DNA from: Bacteroidales bacterium
GTDB lineage: Bacteria > Bacteroidota > Bacteroidia > Bacteroidales > VadinHA17
NCBI GenBank assembly: GCA_029932855.1
Contig: JAOZPG010000001.1
Location: 19,404 to 83,403, forward strand
Length of the DNA stretch: 64,000 nucleotides
Direction: 5' to 3'
The notes under the pieces are model-generated. The model was not told where the DNA came from. It ran no database searches and was given only the letters and a program-made list of their open reading frames with translations. Made by a program: the position numbers and the translations under genes. Positions 11,749-22,367 of this stretch are shown here, one piece after another (position 1 is the stretch's first letter; each line of letters begins with the position of its first letter).

Positions 11749-11790
11749 AAAAAAACCGGCCGTAACCAACCGTTACGGCCATTGGTTTTT
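11749..11790 (-). terminator. Terminator-like hairpin between atpE and atpF
   Basis: Arms at 11758-11766 and 11772-11780 give a perfect 9-bp GC-rich stem with a 5-base loop. Flanking A and T runs (GGTTTTT side at 11784-11790) can extend the pairing. Read in the direction of transcription (minus), the stem is followed by GG and a run of T (seven at 11749-11755). This is the form of a rho-independent terminator inside an operon. It probably works as a partial terminator or a 3' stabiliser for the atpBE message. Confidence 0.75.
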
Positions 11791-11791
11791 A

Positions 11792-13097
<1,306 letters not shown>

Positions 13098-13108
13098 AAT
13101 TGTCCTTT

Positions 13109-13504
13109 TTATTCCTGCTTCTTTTTAAACTCTTTAATAAAAGCTAATAGCAAATATAAGGTGAATGTTAAATATAGGGCAAAAAAACTTATTAAAAATT
13201 GTATCGTCAGATTTTTTGTTATCAGGTAAAACACAATTATAAAAAGAATATTAGCCAGCAATTTCAGGCTGACAGCCGCATAAGTATATATAATCCCTTT
13301 TCGTGGTTCTTTTGATAAACCCTTATAAAACAAAACAAACAAAAGGCCTGTGATAAAAAAGAAATATAGAACTGTTACAAGTAAACTGATATATGTTAAT
13401 CCGGGGGAAATATATGGAATAAGGAAATAAGCTGTTATTAAAAAAATAGCCGTTATTAACAAAAGAAGCTTAAAATGATGAAGCAGGACAGGACTGAATT
13501 TCAC
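13109..13504 (-). CDS. Small membrane protein of the ATP synthase operon
   Basis: 131 residues with about four membrane helices and a basic C-terminus (FIKEFKKKQE). It lies 11 bases before atpB and 11 bases after the atpZ-like gene, where AtpI-type proteins are found in other genomes. AtpI-like assembly help for the c-ring is inferred from position only; sequence similarity is not clear to me. The start is GTG at 13504. Confidence 0.65.
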   Translation of the reverse strand: MKFSPVLLHHFKLLLLITAIFLITAYFLIPYISPGLTYISLLVTVLYFFFITGLLFVLFYKGLSKEPRKGIIYTYAAVSLKLLANILFIIVFYLITKNLTIQFLISFFALYLTFTLYLLLAFIKEFKKKQE

Positions 13505-13515
13505 GTGTAATAATA

Positions 13516-13776
13516 TTACTTTTTGATAAAATCTTTAAGTGCAATATAAAGTGACAAGATTACCCCAAGAAGGGAAAAGATAATTACAAACAGATTGTCT
13601 TCTCTTTCAAACTTTGCATCCAGCCTTAAACCGGCAAACGCCCCGGCAAAAATTATCAGTCCCATCTGAATTGCCAACCCCGAGTATTTTGCGTAATCAT
13701 TCAGCTGCTTTTGATTCAGCGACAAGCTCTTCTTTCTGTTTGTGTTCTTTTTTAATTTCTTTTTGGATAGGGTCAT
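13516..13776 (-). CDS. AtpZ/AtpI-family membrane protein
   Basis: 86 residues from the ATG at 13776; a GTG at 13779 would add one. A lysine-rich start is followed by YAKYSGLAIQMG and two membrane helices separated by LRLDAKFE, the layout of AtpZ-like proteins linked to ATP synthase assembly or magnesium uptake. The first 80 bases overlap the end of the bactofilin gene in another frame. No later ATG precedes the first helix, so the overlap appears real unless a TTG near 13725 is used. Confidence 0.75.
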   Translation of the reverse strand: MTLSKKKLKKNTNRKKSLSLNQKQLNDYAKYSGLAIQMGLIIFAGAFAGLRLDAKFEREDNLFVIIFSLLGVILSLYIALKDFIKK

Positions 13777-14113
13777 CACTCATATTGCAATTACCTGTGA
13801 ATTTCGATCCGGGCTCTATAGCCAGCCTGTTTGTATTTATGTCTCCGTTAACCTGTGCAGATGATTTCAGTGAAAGCAATTCGGAAACATTGATTTTTCC
13901 TTCAATCAAGCCTTCAACATCTGAATTCTTACAATTTACTTCCCCTTTTACTCTTCCCGATTCACCAATAACAACCTTCCCTTTAGTATAAAGATTACCC
14001 GTAAGAACTCCATCTATACGTATATCACCATTAGAATTTACATCCCCGGTTATTTCTGTGCCAGTCCCTATAAGGTTTATGACATTATTCTCTGTCTCAT
14101 TATTCTTGGCCAT
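13697..14113 (-). CDS. Bactofilin (polymer-forming cytoskeletal protein)
   Basis: 138 residues from the ATG at 14113 (MAKNNETENN). A longer frame to 14191 would overlap fabH. The core (about 15-110) is a right-handed beta-helix with bactofilin repeats such as GDVNSNGDIRIDGVLTGNL and GKVVIGESGRVKGEVNC. The C-terminal tail is charged and lysine/glutamate-rich. Bactofilins form filaments linked to cell shape or wall synthesis. It lies between fabH and the ATP synthase genes. Confidence 0.88.
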   Translation of the reverse strand: MAKNNETENNVINLIGTGTEITGDVNSNGDIRIDGVLTGNLYTKGKVVIGESGRVKGEVNCKNSDVEGLIEGKINVSELLSLKSSAQVNGDINTNRLAIEPGSKFTGNCNMSDDPIQKEIKKEHKQKEELVAESKAAE

Positions 14114-14168
14114 AGTATTGAAATTAGTATGTTTTTCGAAATTAGTATCTGTAAAGATAATTGTTTTT

Positions 14169-15176
14169 TTATTTACGACCGGCCCCATCATAGGCCCATT
14201 TCAGGTACATTGAGCCCCATGTAAAACCACCACCAAATGCTGCAAGTATTAATTTATCTCCCTTTTTAAGTTGATCTTCCCATTCCCAAAGGCAAAGAGG
14301 TATGGTTGCTGTAGTTGTATTGCCATATTTTTCAATATTTATCATCACCTTTTCTCTTTGAAGTCCCATACGCCTGGCTGTTGCTTCAATTATCCTCATA
14401 TTGGCCTGGTGTGGCACAAGCCAGTCAAGCTCATCAGATGTAAGATTATGTTTTTTCATCATCTCTACTGAAACATCGGCCATTTTGGTAACTGCAAATT
14501 TAAATACTGCTTGTCCTTCCTGATAAATAAAATGCTCACGGGCATCAATTGTTTTATGTGAAGCAGGCTTTGCTGAGCCACCTGCTTTTTGATGCAGGTA
14601 GTGTCTGCCGGAACCGTCAACACCAAATATATGATCAATTATTCCAACATCTTCGCTTGTGGGTTCAAGTAAGACTGCAGCAGCACCATCTCCAAACAGG
14701 GGGCATGTAGTTCTGTCGGTATAATCAGTTATTGAAGACATCTTATCCATTCCTACAACAATCACTTTCTTATATTTTCCCGACTCAACATACTGTACAG
14801 CAGTCTGCAGGGTAAATATAAATCCGGAGCATGCAGCATTAATATCATAACCCCAGGCATTCTTTATACCAACAAGGTCGGCAATGATATTTGCATTGGC
14901 AGGGAATAACATATCAGGAGTAACTCCTGTTGCAATTATCAGATCAACTTCTTCCGGAGAAGTCCCGGTTTTTTTAAGCAGACCTTCAACTGCCTTTGCT
15001 CCCATATATGAGGAACCTCTTTCCTTGCCTTTCAGAATACGCCTTTCCTTAATTCCTATCCTCTGCATTATCCATTCATCAGAGGTATCAACCATGGTGG
15101 CTAACTCATCATTCGTCAGTTTGTATTCAGGAACCCAACCATTAACCCCGGTTATAGCAGCATTGATTTTATCCAT
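14169..15176 (-). CDS. fabH: 3-oxoacyl-ACP synthase III (KAS III)
   Basis: 335 residues; starts fatty acid synthesis by joining acetyl-CoA to malonyl-ACP. The catalytic triad is present: Cys116 in NAACSGF, His256 in VPHQANMRI and Asn286 in YGNTTTA. Its ATG overlaps the plsX stop by one base (TAATG), which suggests translational coupling. The plsX-fabH pairing is a standard lipid-synthesis operon. Confidence 0.96.
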   Translation of the reverse strand: MDKINAAITGVNGWVPEYKLTNDELATMVDTSDEWIMQRIGIKERRILKGKERGSSYMGAKAVEGLLKKTGTSPEEVDLIIATGVTPDMLFPANANIIADLVGIKNAWGYDINAACSGFIFTLQTAVQYVESGKYKKVIVVGMDKMSSITDYTDRTTCPLFGDGAAAVLLEPTSEDVGIIDHIFGVDGSGRHYLHQKAGGSAKPASHKTIDAREHFIYQEGQAVFKFAVTKMADVSVEMMKKHNLTSDELDWLVPHQANMRIIEATARRMGLQREKVMINIEKYGNTTTATIPLCLWEWEDQLKKGDKLILAAFGGGFTWGSMYLKWAYDGAGRK

Positions 15177-16117
15177 TAGCTTAATGCATTTTTTATTTTA
15201 TCACTCAGGCCCACACTTGCCATTTCATGTGTCTGTAAAATCATATTTTTTATTGCTTTTGCATTTGATATACCATGTCCTATCACTACTGTTGATGAAG
15301 CACCAAGAATAGGACTGCCTCCATAGTTCTCAAAATTGAATTTCTCAAAAAACTCATCTTCCACTTTTCTTTTGCGTATCAACCGATAAAAAGCTTCAGC
15401 CTCTTTAAGAACTATGTTTCCAACAAATCCATCACAAACAACAACATTTACATCTTTATTTACAAAGAAATCATTAGCTTCTATGTTTCCAATGAAATTA
15501 TAATCCTTTGTCCCATTCATCATATCAAATGCAGCACGACTTGCCATATTACCTTTGGATTCTTCAGATCCAATATTCAGAAGAGCCACCCGCGGATCCT
15601 TAACCCCAAGTACTTTTTCGGCATATTCAGATCCCATAATCCCATATTGATAAAGTACATCAGGTTTACTGTCCGGATTTAATCCAACGTCAAGGATAAT
15701 GCAGGGAATCTCAGAAAAAGAAGGTAATAAACTGGCTATTGCAGGTCTTATGATGCCAGGTATGGTTCCTATTGAATAATGAATGCCAACCAACATTGCA
15801 CCAGTGTTGCCGGCACTTGTAAAGCCGCCCAGTTCCTTGTTTTTCAACATTCTAAATCCCACTGCAATACTCGAATCTTTCTTCTTCGAAAAAGTTTTTG
15901 CAGGGTGATCTCCCATCTCCAATACTTCAGAGGCATGTACAATATTGTATGCCGCAGCATCTTCCTTTTCCCTTTCCAGGGTTTTAGCAATAATATCCTT
16001 GTTCCCTATCAGTACAAGCTCAGTCTCCGGGGGAAGCTCCTTATGAGCCAAAATAGCTCCCAGAATAGTAGATTCGGGGGCATAATCGCCACCCATAACA
16101 TCCAGTCCTATTCTCAT
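15176..16117 (-). CDS. plsX: Phosphate acyltransferase PlsX
   Basis: 313 residues; makes acyl-phosphate from acyl-ACP for phospholipid synthesis. It has the conserved start [14 protein letters not shown], the [11 protein letters not shown] segment near residue 103 and the later [15 protein letters not shown]. The length is normal. It lies 29 bases after rpmF, giving the DUF177-rpmF-plsX-fabH order seen in many bacteria. Confidence 0.96.
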   Translation of the reverse strand: MRIGLDVMGGDYAPESTILGAILAHKELPPETELVLIGNKDIIAKTLEREKEDAAAYNIVHASEVLEMGDHPAKTFSKKKDSSIAVGFRMLKNKELGGFTSAGNTGAMLVGIHYSIGTIPGIIRPAIASLLPSFSEIPCIILDVGLNPDSKPDVLYQYGIMGSEYAEKVLGVKDPRVALLNIGSEESKGNMASRAAFDMMNGTKDYNFIGNIEANDFFVNKDVNVVVCDGFVGNIVLKEAEAFYRLIRKRKVEDEFFEKFNFENYGGSPILGASSTVVIGHGISNAKAIKNMILQTHEMASVGLSDKIKNALS

Positions 16118-16146
16118 AGTATTACAGGATTATAAACAGAGAAGTG

Positions 16147-16332
16147 CTAAGAAGCAATTTCTTTCTCAACTGCAAGTTTGCCCCTGTAGTAACCACATTC
16201 AGGACAAACTCTGTGGTATTGTACACTGGCTCCGCAATTTGAGCAAACAGCTACAGTAGGTACAGATGCTTTATAATGTGTTCTTCTTTTATCCCTTCTT
16301 TGCTTAGATATTTTTCTTTTCGGATGTGCCAT
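16147..16332 (-). CDS. rpmF: Ribosomal protein L32
   Basis: 61 residues. The basic N-terminus [20 protein letters not shown] and a four-cysteine zinc ribbon (Cys30, Cys33, Cys43, Cys46) identify L32 of the zinc-binding type. It is 11 bases after the DUF177 gene. Confidence 0.97.
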   Translation of the reverse strand: MAHPKRKISKQRRDKRRTHYKASVPTVAVCSNCGASVQYHRVCPECGYYRGKLAVEKEIAS

Positions 16333-16343
16333 ATCGAAAAAAT

Positions 16344-16871
16344 TTAATTTTTAGTCTCGTTATTCAATTCATTAAGTCCCTTCCAGCGGGGATCTATACT
16401 TTCTGTTGATTCCTCATTAAAAGAATGCTCCCCCAGGCGCTTCAGCATTTCTTTATTACAATCTTTCGCATCCCTATGCACTCTTTTGTAAGGGAGGCTA
16501 AGGTGAATATATTCATATAAAAACTGCGCCAGGTTTAAACTATGAGTATTCTCTTTTAATACAATAACATTTTCATCCAGATCCTCTTTCTCTTCACCAA
16601 ATTTAACATATAGTTTCCCGTCATAGTTAAGAGGCATATTGAAATAATCCAGGCACCTGTCACATTGAAGCTTTACGGTACCACGAATAATAATTCCCAG
16701 TTCAAGAAGTCCCGGCTGTTTATACAGTTCAACATTAACTGTCAGCTCGCCGGTTTCAATCTCCGGGTTGTTATAGTATTCAAAGAACTCTCTTTCTATC
16801 TCAAAATCAAATACATGTTTTCCTTCTTTCAGTCCGAAAAAAGGAATATTATATTTAGCTGTTACATTCAC
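16344..16871 (-). CDS. DUF177 (YceD-like) protein
   Basis: 175 residues from a GTG at 16871. It has the DUF177 pattern: [20 protein letters not shown] near the start and a CDRCLDYF motif in the middle. YceD-family proteins act with 23S rRNA processing and sit beside rpmF, as here. An upstream in-frame ATG at 16961 exists, but the intervening residues are unconserved and the candidate promoter box (16897-16904) lies inside them, which favours the GTG. Confidence 0.88.
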   Translation of the reverse strand: MNVTAKYNIPFFGLKEGKHVFDFEIEREFFEYYNNPEIETGELTVNVELYKQPGLLELGIIIRGTVKLQCDRCLDYFNMPLNYDGKLYVKFGEEKEDLDENVIVLKENTHSLNLAQFLYEYIHLSLPYKRVHRDAKDCNKEMLKRLGEHSFNEESTESIDPRWKGLNELNNETKN

Positions 16872-16896
16872 AATATTCCCTTCGAAAAATGCCGTG

Positions 16897-16927
16897 CAAA
16901 AGTAGAAATTTATATTTGAATAAAAAA
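16897..16927 (-). promoter_or_regulatory. Candidate promoter of the DUF177-rpmF-plsX-fabH-atp unit
   Basis: On the minus strand TACTTTTG at 16897-16904 matches TAnnTTTG exactly. Nineteen bases further up is TTTT (16924-16927), one base off the TTTG -33 box. The -7 box ends 25 bases before the GTG at 16871. Confidence 0.55.
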
Positions 16928-16996
16928 AGAAAAATGTAATAATAGCCTGTAAGACATACATATGGTAATATGCACTACCGAGAGCTTCCGGCTATA

Positions 16997-19900
16997 TTAA
17001 CATACCCATAATAAGGCTTCCTTTGTAAATTTATATTTAATATCTTCAAGCAAAAGGGGAGCATTATCGACTTTATTATTCACCGTATTCGTAGCTTCCC
17101 CAGATATAAGTACCCTGATCTTATCTTTATAAACAGTCATTTTAACATCTTCAGCCGGAACAAGATTGCCTTTGTTAACAAGCTTTTTTAGCTGTTCATA
17201 TTTCCATTGACTATAAGGACTGGTTTCTCTCAGAAGGTTTTCGCTAATTCTTACTCCAATAAGATTCCACATTTGCCTTTTTATCTCCGGATAATCCTCA
17301 ATAATCTTTTTCATATGGACACTTGAAATAAAGAGGCTTGTAACAGGAGATTCCACAACAACCTCTGCCGAACGGCTAAGACCGGTCATATCAGCTATCT
17401 CACCTATAAACTGGCCCCTGTTTAGTATATCAACAACCTTATTCTTAATAGAAATTCTTACACTTCCCCTTGCTAAAAAATACAGACCATCACTACTTGA
17501 GCTTTCCCTGATAATTTTCTCGCCGGGACTAAAGACCCTGGTTTGCAGAAGTGGAATGATCTTCTCAAAAGCAGAAGCATCAAGCTCCCTGAAAAGTTTC
17601 GATTCTTTAAGAAGGTTAACCGTATCAGGAAGATTAACTATAGGGGGAGAGTCCAATAATTTTTTCATCTTCTTCTCAATATCCAAAATCATTTTCTGGG
17701 ACTCACCTTTTTCCAGTCTTCCGTTTTTATACAAACGCTCTATAGTATAGCGTTCATAATTCAACAATATCCTTATAGCCTGTCTTGTGGCAATTGCAGA
17801 ATAAATCTCAGGATAATTTTTCCTAAGGTTCCTTAAAAATGTTTGCCCGTGGATCTTGTTTTCTGTTATCTCTTCTTCTATCTTATTAAGAAGCCTGTAT
17901 CCTTCCTTATTACTCTTATCACTCTCAGCCTCAAGGCCTCTAAACATGCTTTCAACAAGTTTTAAAGCATCATCCTGGGCTTCAACAAAAGCCCTTGCAC
18001 TGTCATAGCTGACCGATAATTTTTCAAAAAAGAACCTCCTTGAAAGTTTAGAAAGAAAAGACATTTTTTGTAAAATCTCCAGGAACCTGCCTGCCTTCCA
18101 GGAATCTTCAAGATCTTTTCGTTCAGAAAGAGAGATGCTTCCTCCCTTGTCAATTATTCCCTCCATTCCCGAGGAAAGACTCATAACCGACTGGGCACCT
18201 AATAAGCCATCCTTGAACTGATGCCAGTAGCTGCTCTTTTCCTTTTCAAGAACACGGCGCCGGAATTCAGCCATTTTATCCTCCTCAATGGCAGTATAAG
18301 CTTCTTCTTCTACGGGATCGGGAAGATATTCTTTAACTACTTCCCAGTTTGCCCTGCTCAGGTACCTGTCTCTTCTTGCTTTTTCAAGAGCATTAAGCAT
18401 GCTGCTGTAAACATATTTCTGAACATTCATCTGAACCTGCGCTTTAGCAGGTGATATCTTTGTAAGTCCAAGTGCATTAACAAGGTATTTTATGCTTGTG
18501 GCATTTATTAGTAATGTTAAAATTACCAGTCCTGCAGTAAAGAAAAGAAACTGCCCTCTTACGTCTGGCGCTATAGCCATTTCTGCTGTTACAATAAGTG
18601 CCAGTGCCAGTCCTACAGCCCCCCTTAAAGCACCATACCATAAAACCGTAGCATTTTTCAGGTCCATACCATATCCCGATTTTCTCATAATCGGGTAAAA
18701 AATTGCAATAACAATAGCCCTTATTATGTGTACGCCTATGTAAAGGATTATCAATATGAGAATATTCTTTCCTGTGATGTTAGCCTGCTCTGCAATTACA
18801 ACACCAACAATAATAAAGATCAGGGTATTTGCAATAAAGGCAAATAGTTCCCAGAATTCATGAAGGAAATGTTCCACTTCCGGACTTATGCGGGTTTTTC
18901 CCACACTGGCCATAGCCAGTCCCAGTGTCACCAGTCCCAAAACACCTGAAACATGAAGAAAATGTTCGGCAATATAAAATGTAATATAAGCTGCAGCAAT
19001 AATTACACTTATTTCAACAAGGGCATCATTAAAGACTCTTCGTACCCATGATATAGCCAGACTGCCAATAATCAATCCTACAGCAATACCCCCTACAGCA
19101 ACCCTGATAAATTCAATTACCGGTGAACTATCTGCTGCCTGTCCTGTTATTCCTGTAAAAAAGACCATGAACAATACAATGGCCGTACCGTCATTAAGCA
19201 TTGATTCTCCTTCAATAAGTGTCCCCAGTTTTTTGCTTGCACCCAGCTCTTTAAGTAAAGCCACAACTGCTACAGGGTCTGTAGCACTTGCCACTGCACC
19301 AAACATTAATGCTACTGGCCATCCCCAGCTTTCAAGTCCCAGGCCCATTTGCTTTACGGCTATCATTAATGCAGCTGTTAATATCATGGCAATAATGATC
19401 CCGGGTATTGCCAGTATTGAAGCATTGGTAACAGTTTTCTTAAATGTGTGAAAATCCATTGCAAAAGCAGCTTCAAAGATCAGTGTTGGAAGAAAAATAT
19501 AAAGTATTAAGTGAGGGTCAATATGTCCGGCCCAGCTTACAGCATCATTTAGAAAGCCAAGACTGATATTAAGACTTCCTATCTCAAATTCTCCAAACCA
19601 TCCCAGCCTGACAAACACACCCATTAGCAAACCAAAGATCAGGAGGGTAACAGTAAAAGGAAGCGGACTTTTCCTGAGGAAATGACGTGTTGCAGCCCCA
19701 ATGATCAATGCAATAATTATGAAAAACAAGGGAGACATATCTGCTCCGTGTGATGCAGAATGCTCTGTATTATGCTTACCGGCAACAGTTTCGGAATGTT
19801 CTGTTTTATGCTCACCGCTTGATGATGATTCCTGATGTACTGCTTTATGTTCCGTAAACTCATTCCGACTGTCAGCAACTTTATCCTGAACAAGAGTATC

Positions 19901-20008
19901 TGCAACAACTTGTGCCTGTAATTTCTCCTCATGATTTTGTCCTGAAGCGCTTCCCCGGCCAACAATCATTATTATAGTAATAAATAGGAATACTATTGCT
20001 TTTTTCAT
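16997..20008 (-). CDS. CPA1 sodium/proton antiporter with His-rich N-terminus and cyclic-nucleotide-binding domain
   Basis: 1003 residues from the ATG at 20008; a frame to 20041 adds 11 unlikely residues. Order: a signal-peptide-like segment, about 60 exported residues rich in His, Glu and Ser with repeated EHK/EHS pairs, some 12 membrane helices (about 85-510) with the CPA1 motifs SATDPVAVVALLKELG and GESMLNDGTAIVLF, a long cytosolic helical region, and a cNMP-binding domain near residues 800-915 with GEIADMTGLSRSAEV. The Arg and Ala of the phosphate-binding cassette are kept, so ligand binding is plausible. NhaP-like antiporters exchange sodium or potassium for protons. Confidence 0.88.
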   Translation of the reverse strand: MKKAIVFLFITIIMIVGRGSASGQNHEEKLQAQVVADTLVQDKVADSRNEFTEHKAVHQESSSSGEHKTEHSETVAGKHNTEHSASHGADMSPLFFIIIALIIGAATRHFLRKSPLPFTVTLLIFGLLMGVFVRLGWFGEFEIGSLNISLGFLNDAVSWAGHIDPHLILYIFLPTLIFEAAFAMDFHTFKKTVTNASILAIPGIIIAMILTAALMIAVKQMGLGLESWGWPVALMFGAVASATDPVAVVALLKELGASKKLGTLIEGESMLNDGTAIVLFMVFFTGITGQAADSSPVIEFIRVAVGGIAVGLIIGSLAISWVRRVFNDALVEISVIIAAAYITFYIAEHFLHVSGVLGLVTLGLAMASVGKTRISPEVEHFLHEFWELFAFIANTLIFIIVGVVIAEQANITGKNILILIILYIGVHIIRAIVIAIFYPIMRKSGYGMDLKNATVLWYGALRGAVGLALALIVTAEMAIAPDVRGQFLFFTAGLVILTLLINATSIKYLVNALGLTKISPAKAQVQMNVQKYVYSSMLNALEKARRDRYLSRANWEVVKEYLPDPVEEEAYTAIEEDKMAEFRRRVLEKEKSSYWHQFKDGLLGAQSVMSLSSGMEGIIDKGGSISLSERKDLEDSWKAGRFLEILQKMSFLSKLSRRFFFEKLSVSYDSARAFVEAQDDALKLVESMFRGLEAESDKSNKEGYRLLNKIEEEITENKIHGQTFLRNLRKNYPEIYSAIATRQAIRILLNYERYTIERLYKNGRLEKGESQKMILDIEKKMKKLLDSPPIVNLPDTVNLLKESKLFRELDASAFEKIIPLLQTRVFSPGEKIIRESSSSDGLYFLARGSVRISIKNKVVDILNRGQFIGEIADMTGLSRSAEVVVESPVTSLFISSVHMKKIIEDYPEIKRQMWNLIGVRISENLLRETSPYSQWKYEQLKKLVNKGNLVPAEDVKMTVYKDKIRVLISGEATNTVNNKVDNAPLLLEDIKYKFTKEALLWVC

Positions 20009-20189
20009 TATTCCTGATCTTAATTTCAAATTGAAGCACAATATACAAAACCAACATGAACTTTTTTTATCAAAACCCTACAAAAGAGTTTCTTTGAAAT
20101 CATTCCATTAATTGCATTAAATCCTGATATTTTTCATCTAATACTGCAATTATTATTTTTTAACTTTATGACTTAATAAATTATTGTAA

Positions 20190-21779
20190 ATGGACCTGCT
20201 TACAAATAGTTATTTTGCTCTGTTTCTGATAATTACACTGGGCTTTCTCCTGGGAAAGATTAAGATAAAAGGTGTTTCCCTGGACGTATCGGCAGTTATA
20301 TTCGTTGCCCTACTGTTTGGTCATTATGGCATACTTATACCTATAGATTTTCAGTATATAGGATTACTGCTGTTTATCTTTACGATAGCCATACAGGCAG
20401 GACCCGGCTTTGTGCAGTCATTCAGAAAACAAGGCGGACCCCTGTTTCTTCTCTCAGGATTTTTAATACTTACTGCAATTATTGTTTCTTTCAGCCTGTC
20501 AAAACTTTTCAAGATTGACCTGCTTATGGGCCTGGGCCTTTTTACCGGTGCTTTAACCTCCACTCCCGGACTGGCCGTATTGATAGATACTACTTCCTCC
20601 CCGATTGCATCTATAGCATACGGGATAGCTTATCCTTTCGGTGTACTGGGAGTTATCCTGTTTGTAAGGGTATTCCCTTATATTTTCCACATTGATATGC
20701 AAAAAGAAGAACAGGAAGTTAAAATGGAATCCCTGGCAGATAACCCCGATATATTTCATAAACATTTTATAGTGGAAAATTCCGGCATAAGCGGTAAAAG
20801 CATGAAGGAATTACAGCTAAGAAGCATGACCGGTGCCAATATTTCAAGAGTATTGCATGAAAAAATGGCTATAACACCTTCTGCCAGCACAATATTATAC
20901 AAAGGAGACCTGATAAGAGCCGTGGGAACTGAGGAGTCCTTAAAAAAAGTACATCTGCTGATAGGCAGCGAGACTAAAAAAGAAATCCCCCTTGGCAAAG
21001 ATTTTATTGTACAGTCTGTGCTTGTAAGCAATAAGAAGATAGTTAACAAAACTATAGAGCAGCTTAACCTGTTAAACACTTATGGTGCAACTATTACCCG
21101 TATTCGCCGAAGCGGTATCAATATTGTGGGTAAAGCAGATACACAAATAAGGTTTGGGGATAAACTGCTTATTGCCTGCGACAGGGACCATATGACCAAT
21201 GTGGTAAAATTTCTGGGGAACGAAGACAAGCGACTGTCCGATACCGACTTTTTGCCTATTGCTGCAGGAATAGTAATTGGCATACTTGCCGGAAAGCTGA
21301 AAATTGTTTTTTCCGATCAGTTCGTATTTAGTCCCGGTCTTACGGGAGGAGTATTGATTATTGGTATTATTTTAAGTAACCTGGGTAAGACCGGCCCTAT
21401 AATATGGACCATGTCGGGTGCTGCCAACCAGTTATTGAGGCAATTGGGACTGCTGTTTTTCCTGTCTGCGGTAGGCACACATGCCGGAGCTCATCTGGTG
21501 GAAACATATTCACAATATGGAATAAAACTATTCCTGGTGGGTGGACTTATCACCCTTATACCCATGTTCCTTACAGGAATGCTTGCTGTTTTTGTGCTTA
21601 AAATAAACATTTATACATTTCTTGGCGGACTAACAGGGGGGATGACAAGTACACCGGGACTTGCTGCCATAGACTCCATGTGTAGTAATAACAAGGCCCA
21701 CCTGGCATATGCAACAGTTTATCCTATTGCACTTGTACTTATCATTATACTTATACAGATCGGTTCATATTTTATTTGA
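20190..21779 (+). CDS. AspT/YidE-YbjL-family transporter
   Basis: 529 residues. Two homologous membrane halves (about 5-165 and 350-529) flank two RCK_C/TrkA_C-like domains (about 190-340). Each half carries the same signature: GALTSTPGLAVL in the first and GGMTSTPGLAAI in the second. This is the layout of the aspartate-alanine exchanger (AAE) family. The substrate cannot be told from sequence; no decarboxylase lies next to it. It is a single gene facing away from the antiporter. Confidence 0.87.
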   Translation: MDLLTNSYFALFLIITLGFLLGKIKIKGVSLDVSAVIFVALLFGHYGILIPIDFQYIGLLLFIFTIAIQAGPGFVQSFRKQGGPLFLLSGFLILTAIIVSFSLSKLFKIDLLMGLGLFTGALTSTPGLAVLIDTTSSPIASIAYGIAYPFGVLGVILFVRVFPYIFHIDMQKEEQEVKMESLADNPDIFHKHFIVENSGISGKSMKELQLRSMTGANISRVLHEKMAITPSASTILYKGDLIRAVGTEESLKKVHLLIGSETKKEIPLGKDFIVQSVLVSNKKIVNKTIEQLNLLNTYGATITRIRRSGINIVGKADTQIRFGDKLLIACDRDHMTNVVKFLGNEDKRLSDTDFLPIAAGIVIGILAGKLKIVFSDQFVFSPGLTGGVLIIGIILSNLGKTGPIIWTMSGAANQLLRQLGLLFFLSAVGTHAGAHLVETYSQYGIKLFLVGGLITLIPMFLTGMLAVFVLKINIYTFLGGLTGGMTSTPGLAAIDSMCSNNKAHLAYATVYPIALVLIIILIQIGSYFI

Positions 21780-21877
21780 CCCTTTCTGTATCAATCAATA
21801 TTTTTTCAAAGTCGTTTATTTATTAAATGATGTGTAACTATATGTTCTGTTAAACGTCTTAAAACAGGACCAAAGGA

Positions 21878-22363
21878 ATGACAGTAAAAGAGTATAATAA
21901 AAGTGTTGACCTGTATTCCGATAATATCTTTCGTTTCCTGCTGAAAAGCATGAATGATAATGATGAGGCTAAAGATATTGTTCAGGATTGCTATGAAAAA
22001 TTGTGGCTGAAAATTGATTCTGTACCCTTTTCTAAAGTAAAATCATACCTGTTCTCTTCGGCTTATCATACTATGATAGACCTTTTAAGAAAAAGAAAGA
22101 ATCATGATAAATATATCGAATTCCGGCAGGATGATATTTTCTCTTATGAAAGCTACAGTGATTTAAACGAAATACTGCATGAACTCTTGCTGCAGCTACC
22201 TGATACCCAGCGTTCACTGATATTGATGAGAGACTATGAAGCCTATAGCTATAAGGAGATTGCAGAAATGACAGGGCTATCGGTATCACAGGTAAAAATA
22301 AATATTTTCAGGGGCAGGACATTCCTGAAAGAAAAAATTGGTAAGGTTGAAAACCTTGTATAA
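21878..22363 (+). CDS. ECF-type RNA polymerase sigma factor
   Basis: 161 residues with sigma region 2 (DIVQDCYEKLWLKID, then SYLFSSAYHTMIDLLRKRK) and region 4 (LPDTQRSLILMRDYEAYSYKEIAEMTGLSVSQVKI helix-turn-helix). The ATG is preceded by AAAGGA. The next gene begins 4 bases after its stop and looks like a membrane anti-sigma factor, so the pair probably forms a signal-transducing unit. Confidence 0.92.
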   Translation: MTVKEYNKSVDLYSDNIFRFLLKSMNDNDEAKDIVQDCYEKLWLKIDSVPFSKVKSYLFSSAYHTMIDLLRKRKNHDKYIEFRQDDIFSYESYSDLNEILHELLLQLPDTQRSLILMRDYEAYSYKEIAEMTGLSVSQVKINIFRGRTFLKEKIGKVENLV

Positions 22364-22367
22364 AACA

